Notes: generated from the letters alone by a model not told the origin. 6,721 nucleotides of DNA from Ilumatobacteraceae bacterium (GCA_023254985.1 JALRJT010000154.1:1-6721), one strand, 5' to 3'. Counted from the stretch's first letter, positions 1 through 6,315 are shown. Made by a program: numbers and translations.

Positions 1-219
1 CGTCGCGATGCCGAAGTCGGCGGCATGCGTGACGTGTCGATTGACGGCAGCGGTTTCGAGAAATGCTTTCGCCGGAATGCACCCTCTGTTGAGGCAGGTG
101 CCGCCAATCGTGTCCTTCTCGATGAGCGCGACGTTCAGTCCAGCAGATGCACCGTAGAAAGCCGCGGCGTAACCGCCTGGGCCTCCACCAATGACCACGA
201 GATCGAATTGCTCAGCCGT
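1..219 (-). CDS. lpdA: Dihydrolipoamide dehydrogenase (E3), N-terminal part, cut by window edge
   Basis: This encodes the flavoprotein disulfide reductase that reoxidises dihydrolipoyl groups of 2-oxoacid dehydrogenase complexes with NAD+, in the cytosol. Only the first 73 codons are visible. The FAD dinucleotide-binding motif GGGPGG is at residues 11-16, after a short beta strand. An acidic residue (E34) sits at the end of the second strand, where the family binds the adenosine ribose. The redox-active disulfide motif GGTCLNRGCIPAK lies at 39-51, with C42 and C47 as the cysteine pair. No ATG, GTG or TTG exists in frame between the upstream stop and the FAD motif that would keep the first strand. 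ACG at 219-217, six bases after a strong AAAGGAG ribosome binding site, is therefore the best start. The motif is typical of lipoamide dehydrogenase. Other members of the class I disulfide reductase family, such as mercuric or mycothione reductase, are less likely but cannot be excluded without the C-terminus. Confidence 0.88.
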
Positions 220-225
220 ACACCA

Positions 226-232
226 CTCCTTT
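226..232 (-). promoter_or_regulatory. Strong ribosome binding site of lpdA
   Basis: The minus strand reads AAAGGAG here, nearly a perfect anti-16S match. It lies six bases before the ACG codon at 219-217. This decides the start of the dihydrolipoamide dehydrogenase, because no conventional start codon is available in that frame nearby. Confidence 0.7.
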
Positions 233-264
233 GTCCAAGGTGTTCAACGGTACTCCCGCTCCCA

Positions 265-690
265 CTATTCCTCGATCGCCCATTGACTGTTGTCACCATC
301 GCGGTAGTAGAACACGGTGGCTGACCCGCTGGAGGCAGGGAATGCCACGACACAGCTGACGACGTCCACGGTGGTTTGCGAGCACCACGTCTCACTGCCA
401 GAGCCTGCAACTGGCTCGCTCGCCTCGCCGCCTGCGAGCAATTTCCAGCCCTCGGTCGCATCTTGTCCGTCGATCCCACCGATCGAGACGGTCACCAGCG
501 TGCTCTCGTTCGTCACGTCGAAGGAGTTAACCGCGACGGTCATTCCACCCACGGTCGCGGCCTCGCCGAGGGACAGCACTTTGGCGTCGACGTTCGTCGA
601 GTCGACCGATTGGCGCAACTTGATGCTGCCAGCAACGAGAATTAGCACACCACACACGAGTGACCACAGGATCAACTTGCGCGTACTCAC
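265..690 (-). CDS. Small membrane-anchored extracytoplasmic protein of unknown function
   Basis: I do not recognise a named family. The product has 141 residues from a GTG start. It begins with a short positively charged stretch (STRK), followed by one hydrophobic segment at about residues 6-22, then a hydrophilic remainder without further membrane segments. This fits an N-terminal signal anchor with the rest outside the membrane. The body is rich in alternating beta-type residues (about 47-72 and 108-130) and has two cysteines, C103 and C113, which could form a disulfide outside the cell. It ends with an aromatic-rich strand and DGDNSQWAIEE. The overall look resembles small secreted immunoglobulin-like domains such as DUF4352, but this is only an impression. 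No clear ribosome binding site precedes the GTG. It ends 45 bp before lpdA on the same strand, so the two may be cotranscribed, although lpdA has its own strong ribosome binding site. Confidence 0.72.
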   Translation of the reverse strand: MSTRKLILWSLVCGVLILVAGSIKLRQSVDSTNVDAKVLSLGEAATVGGMTVAVNSFDVTNESTLVTVSIGGIDGQDATEGWKLLAGGEASEPVAGSGSETWCSQTTVDVVSCVVAFPASSGSATVFYYRDGDNSQWAIEE

Positions 691-805
691 GGCAATCAGC
701 CTACGTCGGTGGTCTGCGCCAGCGATCGGTACCTTTCGTCACAACGTCTCCCGAGATCGTGGGTTAGCGTTGAAGCAGAGTTACGAAACAGCGCACCAGG
801 TGAAC
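691..805. promoter_or_regulatory. Divergent intergenic region between membrane protein and OB-fold gene
   Basis: These 115 bases separate two genes read away from each other, so promoters for both directions should lie here. I see no convincing -35/-10 pair, no clear operator palindrome and no RNA structure. The plus-strand open frame continues through this region and antisense through the membrane protein gene, but nothing supports translation of that extension. Confidence 0.4.
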
Positions 806-1171
806 ATGGGACTACGAGACAAATTCAAGTCAGCAGGCAAGTCGATTCGTGAGATCGACGCCGAGCGCCTGATCGACCGTTTCGAGAAGTTGCGTCTCGC
901 ACCCCTGAGCGAACTCGAGCCTCGTTTTCGCACGAAGGCATGTGGCGAGGTGAAGCGAATGACGATCAAGCCGCGCTCCGGAATCCCCTCGACCGAGATC
1001 GTGATCAACGATGGCACCGGCGAGGCAACCGTTATCTTCAGCGGGCGACGTCACGTCGCGGGCATCGAACACGGCCACTGCATCGTCGTCGACGGCGTGC
1101 CGCACCTCGATCGCAATCGACTCGTGTTCCTCAATCCTGCATACACCCTGCTCCCGCAGGGCGAAGACTGA
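806..1171 (+). CDS. Small OB-fold nucleic-acid-binding protein (Rv2694c-like)
   Basis: The 121-residue soluble protein has a charged helical N-terminus (about 1-40) followed by an OB-fold region (about 44-116). That region shows the pattern of a nucleic-acid-binding beta barrel: GEVKRMTIKPRSG, then strands around TEIVINDGTGEATVIFSG and a final VDGVPHLDRNRLVFLNP. The pattern GEV...DGTGEATVIFSGRR recalls the tRNA/helicase-type anticodon OB fold that binds single-stranded nucleic acid. Actinobacteria carry this small conserved protein next to the TrkA pair (Rv2694c in M. tuberculosis), and the same neighbourhood is seen here. Its precise role is unknown. I chose ATG at 806 because an AGG lies five bases upstream and the homologous proteins begin near this MGLRDKFK segment. 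A GTG two codons earlier is possible. The gene ends four bases from the stop of the convergent trkA-type gene. Confidence 0.82.
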   Translation: MGLRDKFKSAGKSIREIDAERLIDRFEKLRLAPLSELEPRFRTKACGEVKRMTIKPRSGIPSTEIVINDGTGEATVIFSGRRHVAGIEHGHCIVVDGVPHLDRNRLVFLNPAYTLLPQGED

Positions 1172-1175
1172 TTCC

Positions 1176-1844
1176 TCAGCCGACGAGGATCTTTTCAACC
1201 GCTGCTTCGGCATCCTCGGTGATGAGTGCCATCACTTCGTCGCCGATGCGCAACACTGTCTCCTTGTCGGGGACGAGCACGCGACTGTCTCGCACGATCG
1301 CGACGACCGTCGCGCTGCGTGGAAACTGCAGCTCCTTCAGCGCCTTGTCGCACGCCGGAGAAGTCTCGGCAAGTGTCACCTCGACGAGTTCCGCCTTGCC
1401 GCCCTTCAACTGCATCAAGCGCACGAACGATCCGACGGTTACGGCTTCTTGCACGAGACTCGTGATGAGGTGCGGGGTAGAAACGGACACGTCCACGCCC
1501 CACATGTCATTGAACATCCAATAGTTGTTCGGGTTGTTTACTCGCGCAACGACTCGCGGCACGCCGAATTCCTGCTTCGACAGAAGCGACACGACGAGGT
1601 TGTCCTCATCGTCACCGGTGACGGAAGCGACGACGTCGGCCATTGTCACGCCGGCGGCGGCGAGCACTGCGACGTCACACGCGTCGCCCTGGTGCCATCT
1701 GACGCTAGTCGCCGCTTCGTCATCGGCGTATTCGCGCACCACCGAGCGATCGCTCTCGATGATCGTGACCTCATGGCCCGCGGCAACGAGTTGCTCTGCG
1801 GTGAAGCGTCCAACGCTTCCGCCCCCTGCAATGACGACCTTCAT
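1176..1844 (-). CDS. TrkA-family potassium uptake regulator, second copy (CeoC/TrkB-like)
   Basis: This is a cytosolic RCK protein of 222 residues that should bind NAD(H) or ATP-type nucleotides and control a potassium transporter at the membrane. The Rossmann motif GGGSVG is at residues 7-12, with an acidic E30 at the end of strand 2. The RCK_N domain runs to about residue 120 and includes VTGDDEDNLVVSLLSKQEFG, the family's switch-like segment. An RCK_C domain follows at about 148-215. It is a single-unit TrkA (one N and one C domain), about half the length of the duplicated E. coli TrkA, as is usual in actinobacteria. The ATG is preceded by GGGAAGGG nine bases upstream, inside the end of the preceding trkA gene. 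Only two bases separate the stop of that gene from this start, so the two are cotranscribed and probably translationally coupled. It corresponds in order and size to M. tuberculosis ceoC. Confidence 0.9.
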   Translation of the reverse strand: MKVVIAGGGSVGRFTAEQLVAAGHEVTIIESDRSVVREYADDEAATSVRWHQGDACDVAVLAAAGVTMADVVASVTGDDEDNLVVSLLSKQEFGVPRVVARVNNPNNYWMFNDMWGVDVSVSTPHLITSLVQEAVTVGSFVRLMQLKGGKAELVEVTLAETSPACDKALKELQFPRSATVVAIVRDSRVLVPDKETVLRIGDEVMALITEDAEAAVEKILVG

Positions 1845-1846
1845 GG

Positions 1847-2509
1847 TCAGTGACCCTTCCCGTTCGAGTTCGCCAACGTTGCATCGAAGGCGGTGAGACC
1901 GGCGACGCTCGCCATCACATATGCGACGTCGCCCTCTTGGACGACGGTGTCGTCGTCGATGATCACCGCGGCACCGAGCCGACGAATTGCCGACACACGA
2001 GCATCCGGCGAATCGAGCGACACGACTCGAGTGCCGACCAGCGACTTGGGCATCTCTCGCTCGACGAGCACGACTTTGGCACTCGGATCGGTCCACTCGA
2101 CGGCAGGAAGCTCCGGCAGGATTCGACGCATGATGCGCTCCGAGGTCCACTTCACAGTCGCCACGGTGGCGATACCGAGGCGCTCGTAAATCTCTGCGCG
2201 CTTGGGGTCATAGATACGTGCAACGACGCGCTCGAGGCCGAACTCCTCACGCGCCACCCGCGCAATCAAGATGTTCGAGTTGTCGCCATTCGTCACTGAA
2301 GCAAGCGCTCCCGCGCGCTCAATGCCAGCCTCGATCAACACATCACGGTCGAACCCGATACCCACAATCGTCTGCCCGGTGAATCCTTCGCCGAGTCGAC
2401 TGAAAGCTTCAGGCTTGCGGTCGATGACGGCGACGGTATGACCTGCCTTGGTCAACTCGCGTCCCAAGGTCGAGCCCACTCTCCCACACCCGACTATGAC
2501 AACGTGCAC
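1847..2509 (-). CDS. trkA: TrkA-family potassium uptake regulator, first copy (CeoB/TrkA-like)
   Basis: This is a 220-residue cytosolic RCK protein. The nucleotide-binding motif GCGRVG is at residues 7-12 and D30 caps strand 2, the arrangement expected for NAD(H) binding. RCK_N spans about 1-120 (with VTNGDNSNILIARVAREEFG at 72-91), and RCK_C about 140-205 (with RRLGAAVIIDDDTVVQEGDVAYV at its core). Family members form octameric rings that gate or regulate Trk/Ktr-type potassium channels. A longer GTG start seven codons upstream (2530) is open, but AGGGAG lies exactly six bases before the GTG at 2509-2507 and would fall inside the longer protein. The shorter start also places the first strand (MHVVIVGCG) as in homologs. 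It is the first gene of a two-gene operon with the second TrkA protein, and is divergent from the permease. Confidence 0.9.
   Translation of the reverse strand: MHVVIVGCGRVGSTLGRELTKAGHTVAVIDRKPEAFSRLGEGFTGQTIVGIGFDRDVLIEAGIERAGALASVTNGDNSNILIARVAREEFGLERVVARIYDPKRAEIYERLGIATVATVKWTSERIMRRILPELPAVEWTDPSAKVVLVEREMPKSLVGTRVVSLDSPDARVSAIRRLGAAVIIDDDTVVQEGDVAYVMASVAGLTAFDATLANSNGKGH
1854..1861 (-). promoter_or_regulatory. Ribosome binding site of second trkA gene
   Basis: The minus strand reads GGGAAGGG within the last codons of the first trkA gene, nine bases before the ATG at 1844. It supports translation of the second protein directly after the first. Confidence 0.6.
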
Positions 2510-2583
2510 TGCTTGCTCCCTCTGTTGCACGCATCAGCGTAGGCGACAGACCCTCCGACCCCGTCGAATCTGTGTCAGGCTGT
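2510..2583. promoter_or_regulatory. Divergent promoter region of the potassium module
   Basis: These 74 bases must carry the promoters of both the trkA pair (minus) and the KimA-like permease (plus). On the minus strand TACGCT (2541-2536) fits the actinobacterial -10 pattern TANNNT and would give a short leader, but no good -35 is seen. A weak inverted pair, ACAGA at 2546-2550 and TCTGT at 2569-2573, is the only candidate operator. The space is too small for a ydaO-type c-di-AMP riboswitch on either side. Confidence 0.35.
2516..2521 (-). promoter_or_regulatory. Ribosome binding site of first trkA gene
   Basis: The minus strand reads AGGGAG, six bases before GTG at 2509. It decides between this start and the longer open frame from 2530, favouring the shorter one. 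Confidence 0.65.
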
Positions 2584-4461
2584 ATGTCGCATATGGCACG
2601 GGTGGCACGAGCAAGCGGTTTCAAACGCTTCATCATCGGGAATCCAATCGCCACATCCGAGGACGCCCATCACCGGCTTCCAAAGAAGGTTGCGCTTCCG
2701 GTCTTTGCAAGTGATGCCATTTCCTCGACTGCGTACGCGACCGAGGAAATCCTCATCGTGTTCCTTTCGTTTGCCAGTGTTGGCGTTGCCGCCTACAGCC
2801 GGCTCGTGCCGATCTCGATTCTCGTCGTCATTCTGCTTGCGATCGTGGTCAGCAGCTATCGCCAAACGATCTTTGCGTACCCCAACGGTGGTGGCTCGTA
2901 TGTCGTGTCACGTGAGAACCTCGGGAAATACCCGTCACTCGTTGCCGGTGGTTCGATGCTCGTGGATTACATCCTCACCGTCGCGGTATCGGTTGCAGGT
3001 GGAGTCGCCGCAATCATCTCGGCGTTCAACGGGCTAGCCCCATACCGCGTCGAGTTGTGTATCGGCTTCATCGTCATCCTGACGCTCGCCAACTTGCGAG
3101 GCCTCAAGGAGTCAGGTGCCCTCTTTGCACCACCGACCTACTTGTACATCGTCGTGCTCTTCACCCTGATCGGCGTCGGACTCTTCAAGGTGTTCTTCCA
3201 AGACTTGCCCCCGATCGCCCACGACTCTGAGGTCGCCCAGGAGTTGCTGCATGGCACGAATGCCGTGACGCTCTTCTACTTCCTCAAGGCATTCTCATCG
3301 GGTGCTGTCGCCCTCACGGGAATCGAGGCGGTTGCAGACGGCGTTCCGACGTTCAAGAAGCCCGAGCCGCGTAACGCGTCCATCACCCTCGTGATCATGG
3401 CCGTCATCTTGGGAACGAGCTTCTTCGGTCTCAGCGTGCTCGCCCAGCATCTCGAGCCACTGAAGGACGAAGAAGGACTTATCCGCGACACGGTGCTCGC
3501 CCAGCTCGCCGAACAGGTTTATGGCGGGCGGAACATCTTCTTCTACATCACGCAGTTCGCCACGTTCGGAATCTTGATCCTGGCCGCGAATACCGCGTAT
3601 GCGGACTTTCCGCGACTGTCCTCGATCATCGCCAAGGACAACTACCTCCCTCGCCAGTTCATGAATCGGGGAGATCGTCTCGTGTTCTCCAACGGTGTGA
3701 TCTTCCTCGGCGTCGCCGCGTCGGTCCTCGTGTGGTCGTTCGGTGGTCTCGTCAACTTGCTTATTCCCCTCTACGCAGTCGGCGTGTTTACGGGTTTCAC
3801 ACTCAGCCAATCCGGAATGCTCGTCCGACACTTCAAGCTCAAGGAGCGCGGCTGGGCTCCGCGCGCGGTGATGTCGGGAATTGGTGCCGCCACGACCACC
3901 CTCGTCGCGGGAATCGTCGTCGTCGTCAAGTTCACCGACGGAGCGTGGATTCCTGCCGTCGTCATTCCGACACTGGTGCTGTGTTTCACCGCAGTGAACC
4001 GCCACTACACGCGGGTGCGATCCTTCCTCCAGGTCCAAGAGGGCTACCGCGCTCCCTACCACACGCACTTCGTCATCGTGCTCGTCGGATCGGTGAACCA
4101 AGGCGTGTTGCGCGCACTGCGGTACGCCGAGAGCCTCCGCCCCGACCGCCTAATTGCGCTTTCGGTCATCCAGACCCCAGAGGATCGCGAGCGCCTGAAC
4201 AGCGAATGGGCGAAGTACGACATCAACGTCGAACTCGACACCGTGACGTCGGAGTTCCGTGATCTCACTGAACCAATCCTCAATCGCATCAACGAGCTCG
4301 ATGCTGAATACCGCGACGATCTGATCACCGTGATCATCCCTGAGTTCGTCACGAGTATCAAGTCCCAGTGGTTGCACAATCAGTCCGCACTCGCCATCAA
4401 GGCCAAGCTGCTGTTCCGGCCAAACACGGTCGTGACCTCTGTGCCAATCGTCATCCCGTAG
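2584..4461 (+). CDS. kimA: KimA-like APC-superfamily potassium permease
   Basis: An integral membrane permease of 625 residues, probably a proton-coupled potassium importer. By recall it matches Bacillus subtilis KimA (YdaO) along its whole length: the KRFIIGNP start, VFASDAISSTAYATEE (39-54), SYRQTIFAYPNGGGSYVVS (91-109), MLVDYILTVAVS (125-136), LKAFSSGAVALTGIEAV (234-250) and LIPLYAVGVF (393-402). The positions equivalent to the KimA ion-site residues appear kept: D44, Y51, D128, T132, T245 and Y397. About 12 membrane segments fill residues 35-470. A cytosolic alpha/beta domain (about 495-625) ends with WLHNQSALAIKAKLLF, as in KimA. It is divergent from two TrkA regulators, which supports potassium as substrate. 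M. tuberculosis has the homolog Rv2690c in the same place, often labelled an amino-acid permease. The start is uncertain: ATG 2584 has AGG four bases upstream, while GTG 2572 and ATG 2593 are alternatives. Confidence 0.85.
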   Translation: MSHMARVARASGFKRFIIGNPIATSEDAHHRLPKKVALPVFASDAISSTAYATEEILIVFLSFASVGVAAYSRLVPISILVVILLAIVVSSYRQTIFAYPNGGGSYVVSRENLGKYPSLVAGGSMLVDYILTVAVSVAGGVAAIISAFNGLAPYRVELCIGFIVILTLANLRGLKESGALFAPPTYLYIVVLFTLIGVGLFKVFFQDLPPIAHDSEVAQELLHGTNAVTLFYFLKAFSSGAVALTGIEAVADGVPTFKKPEPRNASITLVIMAVILGTSFFGLSVLAQHLEPLKDEEGLIRDTVLAQLAEQVYGGRNIFFYITQFATFGILILAANTAYADFPRLSSIIAKDNYLPRQFMNRGDRLVFSNGVIFLGVAASVLVWSFGGLVNLLIPLYAVGVFTGFTLSQSGMLVRHFKLKERGWAPRAVMSGIGAATTTLVAGIVVVVKFTDGAWIPAVVIPTLVLCFTAVNRHYTRVRSFLQVQEGYRAPYHTHFVIVLVGSVNQGVLRALRYAESLRPDRLIALSVIQTPEDRERLNSEWAKYDINVELDTVTSEFRDLTEPILNRINELDAEYRDDLITVIIPEFVTSIKSQWLHNQSALAIKAKLLFRPNTVVTSVPIVIP

Positions 4462-4504
4462 CGCGAACTTCGCGCGCGCAACACCCGCGCAATACGGTGT
4501 CGGC
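4462..4504 (+). other. Short gap with GC hairpin after the permease
   Basis: A 7-bp inverted repeat, GCGCGAA and TTCGCGC with one base between them (4461-4475), begins at the last base of the permease stop codon. No T-tract follows, so it is not a standard intrinsic terminator. The exonuclease may therefore be read through from the permease. Confidence 0.3.
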
Positions 4505-5077
4505 ATGGATTCTTCAGTGCATTCGCAGCGGTTCGCCGTCGTCGACACCGAAACGACGGGACTCGATCCGCAGTCGTGTCGTATGTTGCAGTTGGGCATC
4601 GTCATTGCCCGTAGCGACGGGTCGATCGAATCCGAGTTCGCAACCTACGTCCGCCAACACATTCCGGGTCGCGGCAAACTCGGCGCCTTCGAAATACATG
4701 GCATCACTCGGCGCGACGTTCGCACTGGGCTACCGGTCGGTGTCGCCATCGACCACCTCAATTGGGCACTGCGCAATGCCCGATTCGTGGCCCACAACGC
4801 GAAATTCGATATCGGCTTCCTCGTGGCAGAGGCGCAACGAGCATCACGTATGTTGGAGATTGACAAACCCATCTGCACCCTCAGACTCGCACGATCCCTC
4901 GAAGATGGTCGCAAGCAGTCGAACACGTTGCGAGCGATCGCCGAACGGTACAAGGTCACCGAACGAGCGAACCACGATGCGCTCGAAGACTCGCGGGTCG
5001 TCGCCCGACTCCTACCGCATCTCTTTTCCGCCGCGGGTATCGAGCGGTTGGACCAACTCGACCGCTTCGCGCCGTAG
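4505..5077 (+). CDS. DEDDh-type 3'-5' exonuclease (DnaQ-like)
   Basis: A 190-residue cytosolic exonuclease of the DnaQ/RNase T fold that removes nucleotides from 3' ends with two metal ions. All catalytic motifs are present: ExoI VVDTETTGL with D14 and E16, ExoII HNAKFD with D102, and ExoIII NHDALEDSRV with H157 and D162, the HxxxxD spacing of the DEDDh class. The EIHGI segment at 63-67 is also usual for the family. It has no polymerase, BRCT, GIY-YIG or helicase domain, so it is a stand-alone nuclease. It could be a proofreading-type epsilon homolog, an oligoribonuclease-like enzyme or a repair nuclease; the substrate cannot be read from sequence. No good ribosome binding site precedes ATG 4505. 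It starts 43 bp after the permease on the same strand, and it ends three bases from the stop of the convergent pafC. Confidence 0.88.
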   Translation: MDSSVHSQRFAVVDTETTGLDPQSCRMLQLGIVIARSDGSIESEFATYVRQHIPGRGKLGAFEIHGITRRDVRTGLPVGVAIDHLNWALRNARFVAHNAKFDIGFLVAEAQRASRMLEIDKPICTLRLARSLEDGRKQSNTLRAIAERYKVTERANHDALEDSRVVARLLPHLFSAAGIERLDQLDRFAP

Positions 5078-5080
5078 AAC

Positions 5081-6031
5081 TCAGCTGCCGTATCGGGCGA
5101 GCACGGAACGTGCGGCTCGTGCACCGAGACCTGACCACTTGGCAGGCTCGACAACGCTCGCCTCAGTTCCTGCACGGAGCAGCAGTCGTCCGAGCCAGTG
5201 CTCGCTCGTCACCGCCATCTTCACGACGATGCGACCGTCTGCGGACTCTTCACGGGATACGTACGGATACTGCTCCACGATCCAGCGCGCCTTCGGCGAC
5301 ACCGACAGAGTCACGAATTCCGTGGCATCGGCGAACCAGGTCTCATCGTTGTCGTCCATCTCAATGACGGGAACCGTTCGCCCGGTGAAGTCCAGCGCAT
5401 CGATGCGATCGATGCGGAACGTGCGCATCTCTCCGGACGCAGAATCATCTCCCTGCACGTACCAGTTGCCGAACGACTCCAAAATGCGTCGCGGAACGAC
5501 GTTGCGCTCGGAACGGCTCGCCGTCGACGGCGTGAAGTACGAGATCTTCACCTCTGCGCCTCGGTCGAGCGCATCACGAAGTTCTTCGAGGTAGCGAACA
5601 GCGCGCAGATCGACGGTGACACCTACGTCATCCTTGGGCAACAGTGACTTCAGCTTGTTGAGCGCACTCGCCAGTGGACCGTTACGGTCCGCTCCCGGGA
5701 TGCGCATCGCCGCATCGCGCATTGCGCTCAACACGAACACCTCGGCGGAGGTCAGCTGCAGTGGTCGCCTGAACATGTTGGGCACTTCGGCGATCACCCA
5801 CTCTTCGTCAACTCGCACGTCGATGAGCGCGTCCGGCGTGTACGGGGGCACACCACACATGGAGACCATCATCAGGTCGTCCATCAGTTCCTTCTCACTC
5901 AGTCTGAACTGCTTGGCCATGTCGGCAAGGCGAACCTGGCCGCGCTCGAGGATCCACGGCAACATGACGAGCAGGCGCTCGACTCGTTCACCTGCACTCC
6001 GCGGTCCACGGCGTTGACGACGCAGTCTCAC
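5081..6031 (-). CDS. pafC: PafC-like WYL-domain transcriptional regulator
   Basis: A 316-residue protein of the WYL family. The N-terminal helix-turn-helix lies at about 15-60, with RLADMAKQFRLSEKELMDDL typical of PafC. A middle segment covers 88-140. The WYL domain is at about 145-212, with W190-Y191-V192 in place of WYL and the RTFRIDRI strand at 203-210. A C-terminal WCX extension occupies about 238-316. PafB and PafC together activate the RecA-independent DNA-damage response in mycobacteria, with the WYL domain thought to sense single-stranded nucleic acid. The GTG start at 6031 was chosen over a much longer open frame because it overlaps the upstream stop as GTGA, has GGAG eight bases before it, and gives the usual length of about 320 residues. 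Its upstream partner is broken, so whether it still works as a heterodimer is unclear. Confidence 0.87.
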   Translation of the reverse strand: MRLRRQRRGPRSAGERVERLLVMLPWILERGQVRLADMAKQFRLSEKELMDDLMMVSMCGVPPYTPDALIDVRVDEEWVIAEVPNMFRRPLQLTSAEVFVLSAMRDAAMRIPGADRNGPLASALNKLKSLLPKDDVGVTVDLRAVRYLEELRDALDRGAEVKISYFTPSTASRSERNVVPRRILESFGNWYVQGDDSASGEMRTFRIDRIDALDFTGRTVPVIEMDDNDETWFADATEFVTLSVSPKARWIVEQYPYVSREESADGRIVVKMAVTSEHWLGRLLLRAGTEASVVEPAKWSGLGARAARSVLARYGS

Positions 6032-6315
6032 GACGAGAGCTCCGCAATTTCGCGAAGGGCACCGATGACGTGATCGCGCACGAACGGAGGCGAGAGCACC
6101 TCTGCACGATCGACCATCGCGAACAGCCACGACTTGAATGCGGCCAAATTTGCACAAGGAATCGAAAAATCCATCGACCCGTCGGCATTCGTCGCTACCA
6201 CTGATTCCTCACCGAATTCTTCACGTACACGCGAGGCAAGCACTACATCAACGCGCACGACTGCATGCGTCGCCTCGGCTTCGCCATCGGCAAGCATGTC
6301 GCGCTCGGTTGGCAC
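6028..6315 (-). CDS. pafB: PafB-like regulator, C-terminal fragment (broken gene)
   Basis: The 95 residues from GTG 6315 correspond to the C-terminal WCX part of a WYL regulator. They include ATHAVVRVDVVLASRVREEFG, then a dipeptide-rich strand with DGSMDFSIPC, then NLAAFKSWLFAMVDRAEVLSPPFVRDHV, the usual ending where a conserved glycine-like turn and V-L-x-P precede the last helix. In the same frame, similarity extends a little upstream, through GSFDRPVGFDLARAV (to about 6363), the linker that normally follows the WYL domain. The frame then hits a stop at 6408-6406. A complete PafB has about 320 residues, so the helix-turn-helix and nearly all of the WYL domain are missing, and no alternative minus-strand frame upstream restores them. 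No ribosome binding site precedes GTG 6315 or ATG 6297. The stop overlaps the pafC start, as in intact pafBC operons. It may be untranslated, or a free WCX domain. Confidence 0.7.
   Translation of the reverse strand: MPTERDMLADGEAEATHAVVRVDVVLASRVREEFGEESVVATNADGSMDFSIPCANLAAFKSWLFAMVDRAEVLSPPFVRDHVIGALREIAELSS
6040..6043 (-). promoter_or_regulatory. Ribosome binding site of pafC
   Basis: GGAG on the minus strand, within the last codons of the PafB fragment, eight bases before the GTG of pafC at 6031. Together with the 4-bp overlap of stop and start (6028-6031) it indicates coupled translation and fixes the pafC start. Confidence 0.5.

Noticed and set aside
317..805. The plus-strand open frame of the OB-fold gene extends far upstream, to 317.
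   Set aside because: That stretch is antisense to the membrane protein gene, has no family resemblance, and the OB-fold homologs begin near 806.
1011..1853. A 280-codon plus-strand open frame opposite the second trkA gene.
   Set aside because: It is the antisense of a gene with clear RCK motifs. Its histidine, arginine and aspartate rich product has no recognisable pattern.
2510..2583. A c-di-AMP (ydaO) riboswitch controlling the KimA-like permease.
   Set aside because: Only 74 bases separate the two divergent starts, much too short for that riboswitch, and none of its conserved pairing was seen.
3295..4101. A 268-codon minus-strand open frame inside the permease.
   Set aside because: It is the complement of a well-supported membrane protein gene and is filled with charged residues (D, E, R, H), as expected for an antisense shadow.
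4461..4475. An inverted repeat after the permease as an intrinsic terminator.
   Set aside because: The loop is a single base and there is no T-tract, so it could be chance in GC-rich DNA.
4368..5594. A 408-codon open frame on the plus strand.
   Set aside because: It overlaps the permease end, the exonuclease and antisense pafC in other frames. Its composition (serine, arginine, threonine rich, low complexity) is typical of a shadow frame.
6032..6157. A longer PafC start about 42 codons upstream.
   Set aside because: The extension overlaps the PafB fragment in another frame, and the GTG at 6031 has the classic GTGA overlap, a GGAG site and the right protein length.
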